A DNA stretch of 24,399 nt from CAYNOZ01 sp964398955 (lineage in GTDB: Archaea > Methanobacteriota_B > Thermococci > Thermococcales > CAYNOZ01). Positions 7,351 through 14,874 of the stretch are shown piece after piece; within the stretch, counting starts at the first letter, position 1, and every line of letters starts with the position of its first letter. The position numbers were made by a program, and so were the translations under genes. The stretch is from positions 1 to 24,399 of the forward strand of contig CAYNOZ010000017.1 of assembly GCA_964398955.1 (NCBI GenBank), written 5' to 3'. A model generated the notes under the pieces. The model saw nothing but the letters and a program-made list of their open reading frames with translations. It did not search any database and was not told the DNA's origin.

Positions 7351-8979
7351 ATGAATGAGATAAATAATAATGAAACTGCTTTAGATGTGCTAATTTTAGA
7401 TGGTTACGTTGATGAACCTAGTTTACTGGGTGTACCTCCTTATATCTCAACTGAACCCAGATTAATAGCAGGTGTAGCTGAAAAAGAAGGATTAACATGG
7501 GATTACATTACTGCGGATGACTATAGAAAATTTGGGTTGCCTGAATCAGAAATGTTATTGGTTCATGGAGGTGTCACGGTTCCTGGTAAATACTTGAGTG
7601 GAACTCCCTTGAAAGCTAAAGAAGCTGAAAGAATAGCAGAAGAAAAAAGAGAAACATATTTAGGAGGGCCATTAGCTAAATATAATGACATAAGTGGTTT
7701 TGATCACTACTCAGTGATGGATCTTTCAGCCTATTTTTATGAATCTCTAAAAGGTAATTCAAATGACAGGTATGCTTCATTATCCGAAAGAGAAGAATGG
7801 TTAAAAAAAGGTTCAAAAGTAGTTAAACAGCACCCTATGTTTCCAGGTCCTTTAATAGCTGAAATAAGTATGTACAGAGGATGTACAAGATATTTTACGG
7901 GTGGATGTTCCTTTTGTTCAGAACCAAGATATGGAAAACCAGAATTCAGAACACAGGACAACATTATAAAGGAGATCAAAAAATTATACGATTTAGGAGT
8001 AAGAAACTTCAGAATAGGAGGTCAAAGCTGTACAATAAGCTATAAAGCGAAAAAAGTCGGGATTAAAGATCCTCCCAAACCTCAACCTGAAGAAATTAAA
8101 AAATTATTCAAAGGAATCTGGAATAAATGTCCGAATATTAAAATCTTACACTTAGACAATGCTAATCCTTCCGTAATAGCAGAATATCCTGACTTAAGCA
8201 AAAAAATATTGAAAATTCTAACTAATTACACAACTAGCGGTAATGTATTAGCTTTAGGAATGGAATCTGCAGATCCCGAGGTAATAAAACAAAATAATCT
8301 TAATTCAAAACCTGAAGAAGTTGAAAAAGCCATAAAAATAATCAATAAAATTGGTAACGAACGTGGAGAAAATGGAATGCCTAAATTACTCCCAGGAATT
8401 AATTTTCTCGGAGGTTTAAATGGTGAAAGAAAAAAAACTTACGATTTAAACCTCGAATTTCTCAAGAGGATCAAAAATTCAAATCTTTTACTAAGAAGGA
8501 TTAACATAAGACAAGTACTAAGTCATCAAAAAGAATTTAATTTGAAACATAAAAAAGAATTCAAAAAATTTAAAGAAAAAGTCAGAGAAAACATAGACCA
8601 ACCGATGCTTAAAAAAATGCTTCCGACCGGAACTATTCTAAAGAATGTTTATATGGAAAAAAGAGATGGTAACAAGACATTCGGAAGACAAATTGGAACT
8701 TACCCTCTGTTAGTAGGTGTGAAATACCCCTTAGAACTGAACAATTACTACAATATTGCAGTAACTGACTATGGTTATAGAAGCATTACAGGTATTGAAA
8801 ATCCAATTAAAATTGACGAAGCTAAATTCCAAGAATTAAGATCTATACCGAAAGTAGGAGAAAAAAGAGCTGCAAAACTTTTTAGGGAAAGTCCAAAAAC
8901 TAAGGAAGAGTTTTTAAAAATAATTTCAGATAATAAAGTGGGAAAATCAATTTTAAAGTATATTTCATTTGATGATTGA
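7351..8979 (+). CDS. COG1031-type radical SAM protein with C-terminal HhH motif
   Basis: A 542-residue archaeal radical SAM enzyme of unknown reaction. The N-terminal 170 residues form a B12-domain-like alpha/beta part (DVLILDGYVDEPSLLGVPP; HGGVTVPGKYL). The cluster cysteines are Cys178, Cys186 and Cys189 in GCTRYFTGGCSFCSEP, a CX7CX2C spacing instead of the common CX3CX2C, which is how I recall this family. The SAM-binding strand region around IGGQSC and the LALGMESADPEVI segment follow. The last 45 residues (RSIPKVGEKRAAKLFRES onward) form a helix-hairpin-helix pair, suggesting a nucleic-acid substrate such as RNA; this is inference. GAGGA at 7336-7340 precedes the ATG by 10 bases, and a TTTAAA box is at about 7305. 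Confidence 0.85.
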   Translation: MNEINNNETALDVLILDGYVDEPSLLGVPPYISTEPRLIAGVAEKEGLTWDYITADDYRKFGLPESEMLLVHGGVTVPGKYLSGTPLKAKEAERIAEEKRETYLGGPLAKYNDISGFDHYSVMDLSAYFYESLKGNSNDRYASLSEREEWLKKGSKVVKQHPMFPGPLIAEISMYRGCTRYFTGGCSFCSEPRYGKPEFRTQDNIIKEIKKLYDLGVRNFRIGGQSCTISYKAKKVGIKDPPKPQPEEIKKLFKGIWNKCPNIKILHLDNANPSVIAEYPDLSKKILKILTNYTTSGNVLALGMESADPEVIKQNNLNSKPEEVEKAIKIINKIGNERGENGMPKLLPGINFLGGLNGERKKTYDLNLEFLKRIKNSNLLLRRINIRQVLSHQKEFNLKHKKEFKKFKEKVRENIDQPMLKKMLPTGTILKNVYMEKRDGNKTFGRQIGTYPLLVGVKYPLELNNYYNIAVTDYGYRSITGIENPIKIDEAKFQELRSIPKVGEKRAAKLFRESPKTKEEFLKIISDNKVGKSILKYISFDD

Positions 8980-9072
8980 AATATTTATCTTAAATGTGTT
9001 TTCTGATATGTTTAAAGATTGAATTTCTTTCAATATGAAAAGATTTTTAATTGTATAAGGTGATCGAAAGTT

Positions 9073-10125
9073 ATGTCTAATCAAGAAGTTATAGATCTGA
9101 GAAGTGATACGGTTACTCGTCCCACAGAGGATATGAGATTGTCCATGAAGGAAGCAAGAGTAGGGGACGATGTAATGAGAGAAGATCCGACAATATTAGA
9201 ATTAGAAAACAAAGCAGCCGATCTTTTAGGAAAAGAAGATGCAATGTTAGTAACTTCAGGTACACAAGGTAATTTATCATCCATTCTTACTCATACGAAT
9301 CCCGGAGAAGAAATGATCTTAGAACAAAGATCCCACATATACACACATGAAGTCGGAGGATTCGCAGGTTTAGGAGGGCTATCAGTAAGACCAGTATTTG
9401 GAGAAGACGGTTTCATGGACCCAATGGATATTGAACAAAATATTAGAGGAAAAGATATTCATCATGCCGATCAGTCCCTAATTTGTGTTGAAAATACTCA
9501 TAATTCATGGGGCGGAGTGCCTTTAGAGTCTGAATACATAGAAACCGTAGGAGATATAGCAGAAGATAATGGTTTAAAACTGCATATAGATGGTGCAAGA
9601 TTATTTAATGCCAGTGTTTACCTAGATGAAAGTCCTGAAGATCTTGTAAAACCTGCTGATTCCGTTCAAATATGTCTTTCAAAAGGTTTAAGCGCTCCTA
9701 TAGGTTCCCTCGTAGTTGGTAATGAAGAATTCATACAAAAAGCTAGAAAAACTAGGAAAAAACTTGGTGGTGGTATGAGACAAGCAGGAGTAATCGCTGC
9801 CCCAGGAATAATAGCTTTAGAAGAAATGATAACCAGACTAGAAGTTGATCATAAAAATCTAAACAAATTAACTACTGAATTAAACGAAATAGGTTTAGAA
9901 ATAAATCCTGAAAAATATAAAACTAACATCGCTTACTTTGATACCTCAACAATTGGACTAACCGGAGAAAAATTTAAAAATCATTTGGAAAATAAAGGTA
10001 TACAAGTATTTGCAACTGGAGAATACGAAGTTAGATTTGTCACGCATAGAGAGATATCTAAAAAAGATATCAAAGAAACTATAAGTAGAATAAAAGAACT
10101 GCTAAGTGAAATCGAAGTAAAGTAA
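9073..10125 (+). CDS. ltaE: Low-specificity L-threonine aldolase
   Basis: PLP enzyme of fold type I that splits L-threonine (or allo-threonine) to glycine and acetaldehyde. The 350 residues begin with the family signature IDLRSDTVTRPTEDM. The glycine-rich phosphate site lies at about 58-64 (VTSGTQGN), ENTHNSWGG near 142-150, the cofactor Asp in HIDGARLFNASV, and the PLP lysine at 204 in CLSKGLSAPIGS. AAGGTGATC at 9057-9065 is a ribosome binding site before the ATG at 9073. It is monocistronic, followed by hairpins at 10130-10190. With the tdh/kbl pair at 19724-21866 it offers a second route from threonine to glycine in the same neighbourhood. Confidence 0.93.
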   Translation: MSNQEVIDLRSDTVTRPTEDMRLSMKEARVGDDVMREDPTILELENKAADLLGKEDAMLVTSGTQGNLSSILTHTNPGEEMILEQRSHIYTHEVGGFAGLGGLSVRPVFGEDGFMDPMDIEQNIRGKDIHHADQSLICVENTHNSWGGVPLESEYIETVGDIAEDNGLKLHIDGARLFNASVYLDESPEDLVKPADSVQICLSKGLSAPIGSLVVGNEEFIQKARKTRKKLGGGMRQAGVIAAPGIIALEEMITRLEVDHKNLNKLTTELNEIGLEINPEKYKTNIAYFDTSTIGLTGEKFKNHLENKGIQVFATGEYEVRFVTHREISKKDIKETISRIKELLSEIEVK

Positions 10126-10129
10126 CTTT

Positions 10130-10190
10130 CTATCCCTACCAAAATTCGTTCGATGAAAAAGGGATCTTCTCAGCGAAAGAAGATAAAAAC
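10130..10190 (+). terminator. Hairpins following the threonine aldolase gene
   Basis: ATCCCT at about 10131-10136 can pair with AGGGAT near 10159-10164, and CTTCT at about 10165-10169 with AGAAG near 10176-10180. AT-rich DNA with T-runs follows, so this is the likely end of the aldolase transcript. Confidence 0.4.
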
Positions 10191-10194
10191 TAAA

Positions 10195-10447
10195 TCTTTG
10201 GATCTCATTCAGTAATTTATAATTATTTTTAATTTCTTATTTATTTTAATTAGTATTTTGGATTCATATAATTTTATTGGAAGTTATTTTGATTTTTCTT
10301 TAAATTTTATTGGTTAATTAATTTTTTGATTGCTAAATATTTATTCTATTTAATTAATTATTTAAAATATTAACCTTAATCTTATCAAAATAAGTAATTT
10401 AACATAATATTAATTTAAAATTGATTATTTGGTTTATTGGGCAATCC
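10195..10447. promoter_or_regulatory. Extremely AT-rich upstream region of the central operon
   Basis: About 250 bases made almost only of A and T, with repeated TTAATTAATT-like words. ATTTTATTGG occurs exactly at 10271-10280 and 10304-10313, and GGTTTATTGG at 10431-10440. ATTG-GG-CAAT at 10436-10445 is a small inverted repeat lying just before the TATA-like box. No gene is seen. The arrangement suits a regulatory region with binding sites for a repressor or chromatin protein; no regulator is identified. Confidence 0.35.
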
Positions 10448-10448
10448 A

Positions 10449-10492
10449 AAACTTTAAATATTTTGCAATTAATCAATACTGAGGTGTAGACT
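10449..10492 (+). promoter_or_regulatory. Promoter and ribosome binding site of the ygeW-ssnA-hydroxylase operon
   Basis: AACTTTAAATATT at about 10449-10461 is a TATA-like box, predicting a start near 10480. GAGGTG at 10481-10486 is six bases before the TTG start at 10493. The leader would be very short. No further promoter is evident before the end of the operon at 17199. Confidence 0.5.
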
Positions 10493-11545
10493 TTGCGTGT
10501 GAACGTTAATGGCCCTGACCTTAGGGGCAAAGACTTGATTACTCTCTTGGATTTGGACCGAGAGGAAATAGAGTATATTCTCGATGTTGCAAAAGAATTG
10601 AAAAACCGGATGTCCCATGGGGACATGCCAGATATATTGGATAAGAAAACATTGTTCATGATGTTTTATAATTCTTCTCTGAGAACTAGAAATTCTTTTG
10701 AAGTAGGAATGACTCATATGGGTGGTAATGCTCACTATTTACAACCTGGAGCTGTTTATACTCCTGCATTAGAAGGTGAAGAAGAAGCTTATTCTACTGA
10801 AAGAATTAGTGATGTTGCTAGAGTGCTTTCTCAAATGGGTGAAGCGATTGCGATCAGAATTTACGGAGACCCAGCAGACTGGGTTTATGGCAAAGGAGAC
10901 AAAATTGTAAGAAACTTTGCTAAATGGGCAGATGTTCCTATTCTAAACATGGAAGACGATATGTATCATCCACACCAAGCTTTGGCAGATCTATTGACAA
11001 TGAAAGAAAAGATGAATAAATTAAGAGGTAAAAAATTCGTTATGAGTTGGGCCTACTCTGGAAGTGCTGAAAAACCATTAGCTGTCCCACAAAGTTCAAT
11101 TATTGCAGCTAGTTACTACGGTATGGATATAACTTTAGCTCATCCAAAAGGATTCGAACTAGATGAGAATATAATAGATTCCGTTAAAGGAAACGTGGAT
11201 CAGTATGGTGGATCCTTCGAAGTATCACATGACATGGACGAAGCATTTGAAGGTGCAGATGTTGTTTATCCAAAGTCTTGGACATCAATGCAAGCCATCC
11301 CTCCTGTAACTGATAAACCAGATTGGGACAAAGCTACAAAGTTATTTGAAGAAAATAAAGACTGGATAACTACTCAAGAAAAGATGGATCTTACAAATGA
11401 TGCTCATTATATGCATTGCTTACCAGCGGATAGAGGACAAGAAGTAACTGACGAAGTAATAGATGGTCCTAATTCTGTTGTATTTGATGAAGCTGGTAAT
11501 AGATTACATGCTCAAAAGGCTGTTCAAGCTCTATTCATGAGGTAA
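10493..11545 (+). CDS. ygeW: YgeW-type carbamoyltransferase
   Basis: Aspartate/ornithine carbamoyltransferase superfamily, 350 residues. The carbamoyl-phosphate site is SSLRTR at 61-66 and HPHQ at 159-162. The second-substrate domain holds SWAYSGSAEKPLAVPQ (185-200), TLAHPKGF (214-221), VVYPKSW (257-263) and HCLPADRG (308-315). The WAYS-KPL-VPQ and HCLPAD words match E. coli YgeW better than ordinary ornithine enzymes, while the last 40 residues (EVTDEVIDGPNSVVFDEAGNRLHAQKA) look like ornithine carbamoyltransferase. YgeW-family proteins are linked to anaerobic purine breakdown, where a ureido compound yields carbamoyl phosphate for ATP formation. It is first in the operon, starts with TTG, and lies 46 bases before ssnA. 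An N-acetyl- or N-succinylornithine-type transcarbamylase is a less likely alternative. Confidence 0.82.
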   Translation: MRVNVNGPDLRGKDLITLLDLDREEIEYILDVAKELKNRMSHGDMPDILDKKTLFMMFYNSSLRTRNSFEVGMTHMGGNAHYLQPGAVYTPALEGEEEAYSTERISDVARVLSQMGEAIAIRIYGDPADWVYGKGDKIVRNFAKWADVPILNMEDDMYHPHQALADLLTMKEKMNKLRGKKFVMSWAYSGSAEKPLAVPQSSIIAASYYGMDITLAHPKGFELDENIIDSVKGNVDQYGGSFEVSHDMDEAFEGADVVYPKSWTSMQAIPPVTDKPDWDKATKLFEENKDWITTQEKMDLTNDAHYMHCLPADRGQEVTDEVIDGPNSVVFDEAGNRLHAQKAVQALFMR

Positions 11546-11591
11546 TCTACTTTTCTTTTCTTTTATTTGTTCACTTAATTGGGGGCCTATT

Positions 11592-12911
11592 ATGGAGAAA
11601 TTAATAAAAAACGGTTTGATAGTTACTATGGGGCCCAAAGATATAGTTGAAGGGTATATTCATATAAAGAATGGTAGAATTGAAGAAATTTCTGATGGAA
11701 ATCCTGATTTTAAAGCTGACGAAGAGATAGAAGCTTCAGGAAAGATTATTACGCCAGGTATTATTACTGCTCATACTCATTTGTATGGTGCTCTTTTAAG
11801 AGGTGCACCTCTTCCAATTGAACCGCCTTCTGAATTTGGACAGAATCTTGAGAGGGTATGGTGGAACATGGACGAGGCTATGAGTTACGATCAAGCTAGA
11901 AGTAGTGCTAAAATTGCTAGCTTAAAGATGCTCTTAAGCGGATCCACTTTCTTTGCAGATACTTACTCTGGTCCAAATTCTATTGAAAGTGTATTAGATG
12001 AAATAAAATCTGGTGTTGATGAAGTAGGGATCAGAGGCATGCTTGCATTCGAATCAACTGAAAGAAATTCAAAAGAGGAAGGAGAAAGAGGGCTTAGAGA
12101 GAATAGAAGATTTCTGAAGAAGATTAGTAATGAAGAAAAAATTTACGGTATGGTTAGTTTACATGCGTCCTTTACTGTATCAGATGAATTAATACATAAA
12201 GGTAAAGAGTTAGCAAACGATTATAATGTACCAGCTACCATTCATACATCTGAAGGGCCTGAAGATTTATATTATAATATCTTAAACCATAGTAAAAGAA
12301 CTGTAGAAAGGTTAAATGATGAAGGATTTCTTGATGAAAACACAGCTCTTGCTCACTGTGTACATGTAAATGAAGAAGAATTAGAAATTATAAAAGAAAC
12401 TGGAGCAGGAGTAATACATAATCCTATGAGTAACATGTTAAACGCAGTTGGAATAGCAGATATTCCTAAGATGTTAGATATGGGTATTAATGTTGGAATT
12501 GGAAATGATGGCTATATATTTGATCCTTTTGAAAACATTAGAAGCTCTTTCTTACTACATAAAGTTAATAAAAGAGATCCAAGAGTAATGAATCCTAAAA
12601 AAGTATTTGAAATGGCTACTATAGATGGAGCTAAGCTCTATAATGTTGATAACGAGATAGGAAGCTTAGAAGAAGGAAAAAAAGCTGATTTAGTAATATT
12701 TGATCCTAGTATTCAGATGACTCCTATAAATAAGAAGTCCGTTTATGGTCACATTGTAAATTCTCTCCATGGAGGAGATGCAGAAACTGTTATTGTAAAT
12801 GGTGAAAAACTTGTGGAGGATAACGAACCAACTCATTTAAACAGAAAAGAAATTGAAAATGAAAGTATAGAAACTTCTAAGGATCTTTGGAAGGAATTAG
12901 AAGCCTTATGA
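11592..12911 (+). CDS. ssnA: SsnA-type amidohydrolase/aminohydrolase
   Basis: Metal-dependent amidohydrolase of the guanine deaminase/SsnA group, 439 residues with a TIM-barrel core flanked by N- and C-terminal beta-sandwich parts. Metal ligands visible are His61 and His63 (TAHTHLYG), His218 (IHTSEGPED), His255 (LAHCVH) and Asp306 (GIGNDGY). HNPMSNMLNAVG at 276-287 is the SsnA-type signature before the barrel end. Expected reaction is hydrolytic deamination or ring opening of a purine-like heterocycle in the cytoplasm. In bacteria ssnA sits between ygfK and ygfM in a purine operon, and here too it precedes the FAD and molybdenum subunits. Its stop overlaps the next start (ATGA at 12908-12911). 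Confidence 0.87.
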   Translation: MEKLIKNGLIVTMGPKDIVEGYIHIKNGRIEEISDGNPDFKADEEIEASGKIITPGIITAHTHLYGALLRGAPLPIEPPSEFGQNLERVWWNMDEAMSYDQARSSAKIASLKMLLSGSTFFADTYSGPNSIESVLDEIKSGVDEVGIRGMLAFESTERNSKEEGERGLRENRRFLKKISNEEKIYGMVSLHASFTVSDELIHKGKELANDYNVPATIHTSEGPEDLYYNILNHSKRTVERLNDEGFLDENTALAHCVHVNEEELEIIKETGAGVIHNPMSNMLNAVGIADIPKMLDMGINVGIGNDGYIFDPFENIRSSFLLHKVNKRDPRVMNPKKVFEMATIDGAKLYNVDNEIGSLEEGKKADLVIFDPSIQMTPINKKSVYGHIVNSLHGGDAETVIVNGEKLVEDNEPTHLNRKEIENESIETSKDLWKELEAL

Positions 12912-13525
12912 GTGATAAAATGAGTTTAAGAGAAGGAGCTAAGGAATTTTTGAATGAAAACTATTCCACTATGGATATAGCGATTAAAAAAGCTCAAAAA
13001 ATTTTGAACACTTTAGATTACGACATAGAAGAAATAAAATCATTTACAAAAAGTCTTCAAGAGATTACAAAAGGTTTTGATAATAAAAATTATGTTTCAG
13101 GACTTGGAATTTACTTATCTCTAGCTATTAACAGAAAAATAGAAGATAAACTAGAAATTGAAATGCCTATAGAATTAGATTTCGTTGGTATGAGACTAAG
13201 AGAAGGTAAAAAACTTATAGTGAAAGGGGATGTAAGGGATTTAGCTGGATATGAAATGAAAGGCGGTAATCTACTAATTAAAGGTGAAGCTGGCAATAAT
13301 TTGGGGAATTACATGGAAGATGGTTACATTGAATGTGAATCAGCGGAAGACTTAGTAGGTATTGAAATGAAAGATGGTACTATTAAGGTAAGAGGAAATG
13401 TTGGAAAACTTACTGGACATGATATGAAAAGTGGGGAAATATTGATAGAGGGATATGAAAGTATTTCCCCTAAATTCAATAATGGTAAAATAAAAACGAA
13501 AAATAATGACATAGAACCTAATTAG
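12908..13525 (+). CDS. GXGXG-motif beta-helix protein (FwdC/GltB C-terminal-like)
   Basis: A 205-residue protein. Residues 1-75 are mostly helical. Residues 93-183 hold about five repeats of roughly 19 residues of the form hG-x3-M-x2-G-x-h-x-h-x-G (VGMRLREGKKLIVKGDV, LAGYEMKGGNLLIKGEA, LGNYMEDGYIECES, LVGIEMKDGTIKVRGNV, LTGHDMKSGEILIEGY). This is the right-handed beta-helix of the GXGXG domain found in the C-terminal part of glutamate synthase large subunit and in formylmethanofuran dehydrogenase subunit C. No cofactor-binding cysteines or catalytic residues are seen, so it is probably a structural or scaffolding subunit. The ATG overlapping the ssnA stop is chosen over a TTG at 12887. It lies 10 bases before the FAD subunit gene. 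Confidence 0.75.
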   Translation: MSDKMSLREGAKEFLNENYSTMDIAIKKAQKILNTLDYDIEEIKSFTKSLQEITKGFDNKNYVSGLGIYLSLAINRKIEDKLEIEMPIELDFVGMRLREGKKLIVKGDVRDLAGYEMKGGNLLIKGEAGNNLGNYMEDGYIECESAEDLVGIEMKDGTIKVRGNVGKLTGHDMKSGEILIEGYESISPKFNNGKIKTKNNDIEPN

Positions 13526-13535
13526 AGGTGTAAAA

Positions 13536-14387
13536 TTGAGAGAATTAGAATTAAAAGGTTTTTATTGGCCTGATAGCATTGAAGAAGCCATATCTATTTT
13601 AAAAAAGAATAAAGATGAGAATATTGAAGTAATAGCAGGCGGTACAGAAATTAATATGAAGCACATTAATGTTGATTACTTAGTTGATATCACAGAACTG
13701 GGATTGAACTACATAAAAGAATCTGATGAATTTATTAAGATCGGATCTACCTCAAATATAAGGGAAATAGAGGAAAGCGAAATTATTCAACAAAAACCGT
13801 TTGAAACATTGCACGATGCTGCTTATAAGTGGACCGAGAACGTTAAACATCAATCCACTATTGGAGGAAATATTTGTGAAGCAATTCCTTCCTCTGATAT
13901 GTCTGCACCACTAATAGCATTAAACTCAGAAGCCACAATCGTTGGTCCAAATGGTGAAAGAACCGTAAAAGTAGAAAATATTGCAAAAGGATTTAGACAA
14001 ACCATCTTAAACGATGATGAAATACTCAAAGAATTTTTAATACCAAAATATGGGAAACACACCTACAGTAAATACAAGAGAATAGTCAGAACTGAACACG
14101 ATATAACCCTCACAGGAGTAGGAATAAGGGTTGACATGGACGGTGAAACAATAGAAAACGCTAGTATTGGAGTACAATGCGCATGTGAAACCCCATTAAA
14201 AGTTACCAAAACAGAAAAAATACTTGAGAGTCGTAAGATAAATGAAAAAACTATTAAAGAAGCCATGTCCCAAATAGGAGAAGAATGTACACCTAGATCA
14301 AGTTTAAGAGCTTCAAAGGAGTATAGAAAACACTTAGAAAAAACATTACTCAAAAAATCTCTTAAAGAAATAAAGGAGGAAATATAA
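13536..14387 (+). CDS. FAD-binding subunit of a xanthine dehydrogenase-family hydroxylase
   Basis: Medium subunit (CoxM/YgfM type), 283 residues. It carries FAD and passes electrons from the [2Fe-2S] subunit to an outside acceptor. The vanillyl-alcohol-oxidase-like FAD domain shows AGGTE at 34-38 and QSTIGGNICEAIPSSDM at 106-122; the C-terminal CO-dehydrogenase flavoprotein domain begins near 175. The four-cysteine insertion of 4-hydroxybenzoyl-CoA reductase is absent, so it is the ordinary hydroxylase form. The TTG start is supported by GAGGTG at 13526-13531. The stop overlaps the ATG of the next gene (TAATG), showing translational coupling. Confidence 0.9.
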   Translation: MRELELKGFYWPDSIEEAISILKKNKDENIEVIAGGTEINMKHINVDYLVDITELGLNYIKESDEFIKIGSTSNIREIEESEIIQQKPFETLHDAAYKWTENVKHQSTIGGNICEAIPSSDMSAPLIALNSEATIVGPNGERTVKVENIAKGFRQTILNDDEILKEFLIPKYGKHTYSKYKRIVRTEHDITLTGVGIRVDMDGETIENASIGVQCACETPLKVTKTEKILESRKINEKTIKEAMSQIGEECTPRSSLRASKEYRKHLEKTLLKKSLKEIKEEI

Positions 14388-14872
14388 TGACTGATGAGGT
14401 AACAATCAATTTCACAATTAATGGTGAAGAAAAAGAAATGGAGGTAGATCCAAGTAAAAAGCTCTTAGATTTTATAAGAGAAGATTTAGGACTAACAGGA
14501 ACTAAATATGGATGCGGATCTGGCGATTGTGGAAACTGCACGATTCTAGTTAACGGAGAACCTAAAACAAGTTGCATAATGATAACTCCACAAATTGACG
14601 GAAAAGAAATTACAACAATAGAAGGCATAACAGAAAAAGATGAAACTCATCCAATTCAAGAAGCATTTATGGAAGCAGGAGCGATACAATGCGGATACTG
14701 TACACCAGCAATGGTTTTAACAACTAAATGGTTCCTTGAGAAGAATCCGAATCCAACACGAAAAGAAGCAAAAAAAGCGTTATCAGGAGTCCTTTGCAGA
14801 TGTACAGGATACAAAAAAATAGTAGACGCAGTAATGTTAGCCTCAAAAAAAATAAATGAAGAGGAGGCCTAA
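14387..14872 (+). CDS. [2Fe-2S] subunit of a xanthine dehydrogenase-family hydroxylase
   Basis: Small iron-sulfur subunit, 161 residues, with two [2Fe-2S] domains. The N-terminal plant-ferredoxin-like fold binds its cluster through Cys43, Cys48, Cys51 and Cys63 (YGCGSGDCGNC, TSC). The C-terminal helical domain uses Cys102, Cys105, Cys137 and Cys139 (QCGYCTPAM, CRCTGY). All eight cysteines are present, so the electron path from molybdenum to flavin is complete. It overlaps the FAD gene by one base and ends two bases before the large subunit; GGAGG at 14375-14379 and GAGGAGG at 14861-14867 are the ribosome binding sites of this gene and the next. Confidence 0.95.
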   Translation: MTDEVTINFTINGEEKEMEVDPSKKLLDFIREDLGLTGTKYGCGSGDCGNCTILVNGEPKTSCIMITPQIDGKEITTIEGITEKDETHPIQEAFMEAGAIQCGYCTPAMVLTTKWFLEKNPNPTRKEAKKALSGVLCRCTGYKKIVDAVMLASKKINEEEA

Positions 14873-14874
14873 AA

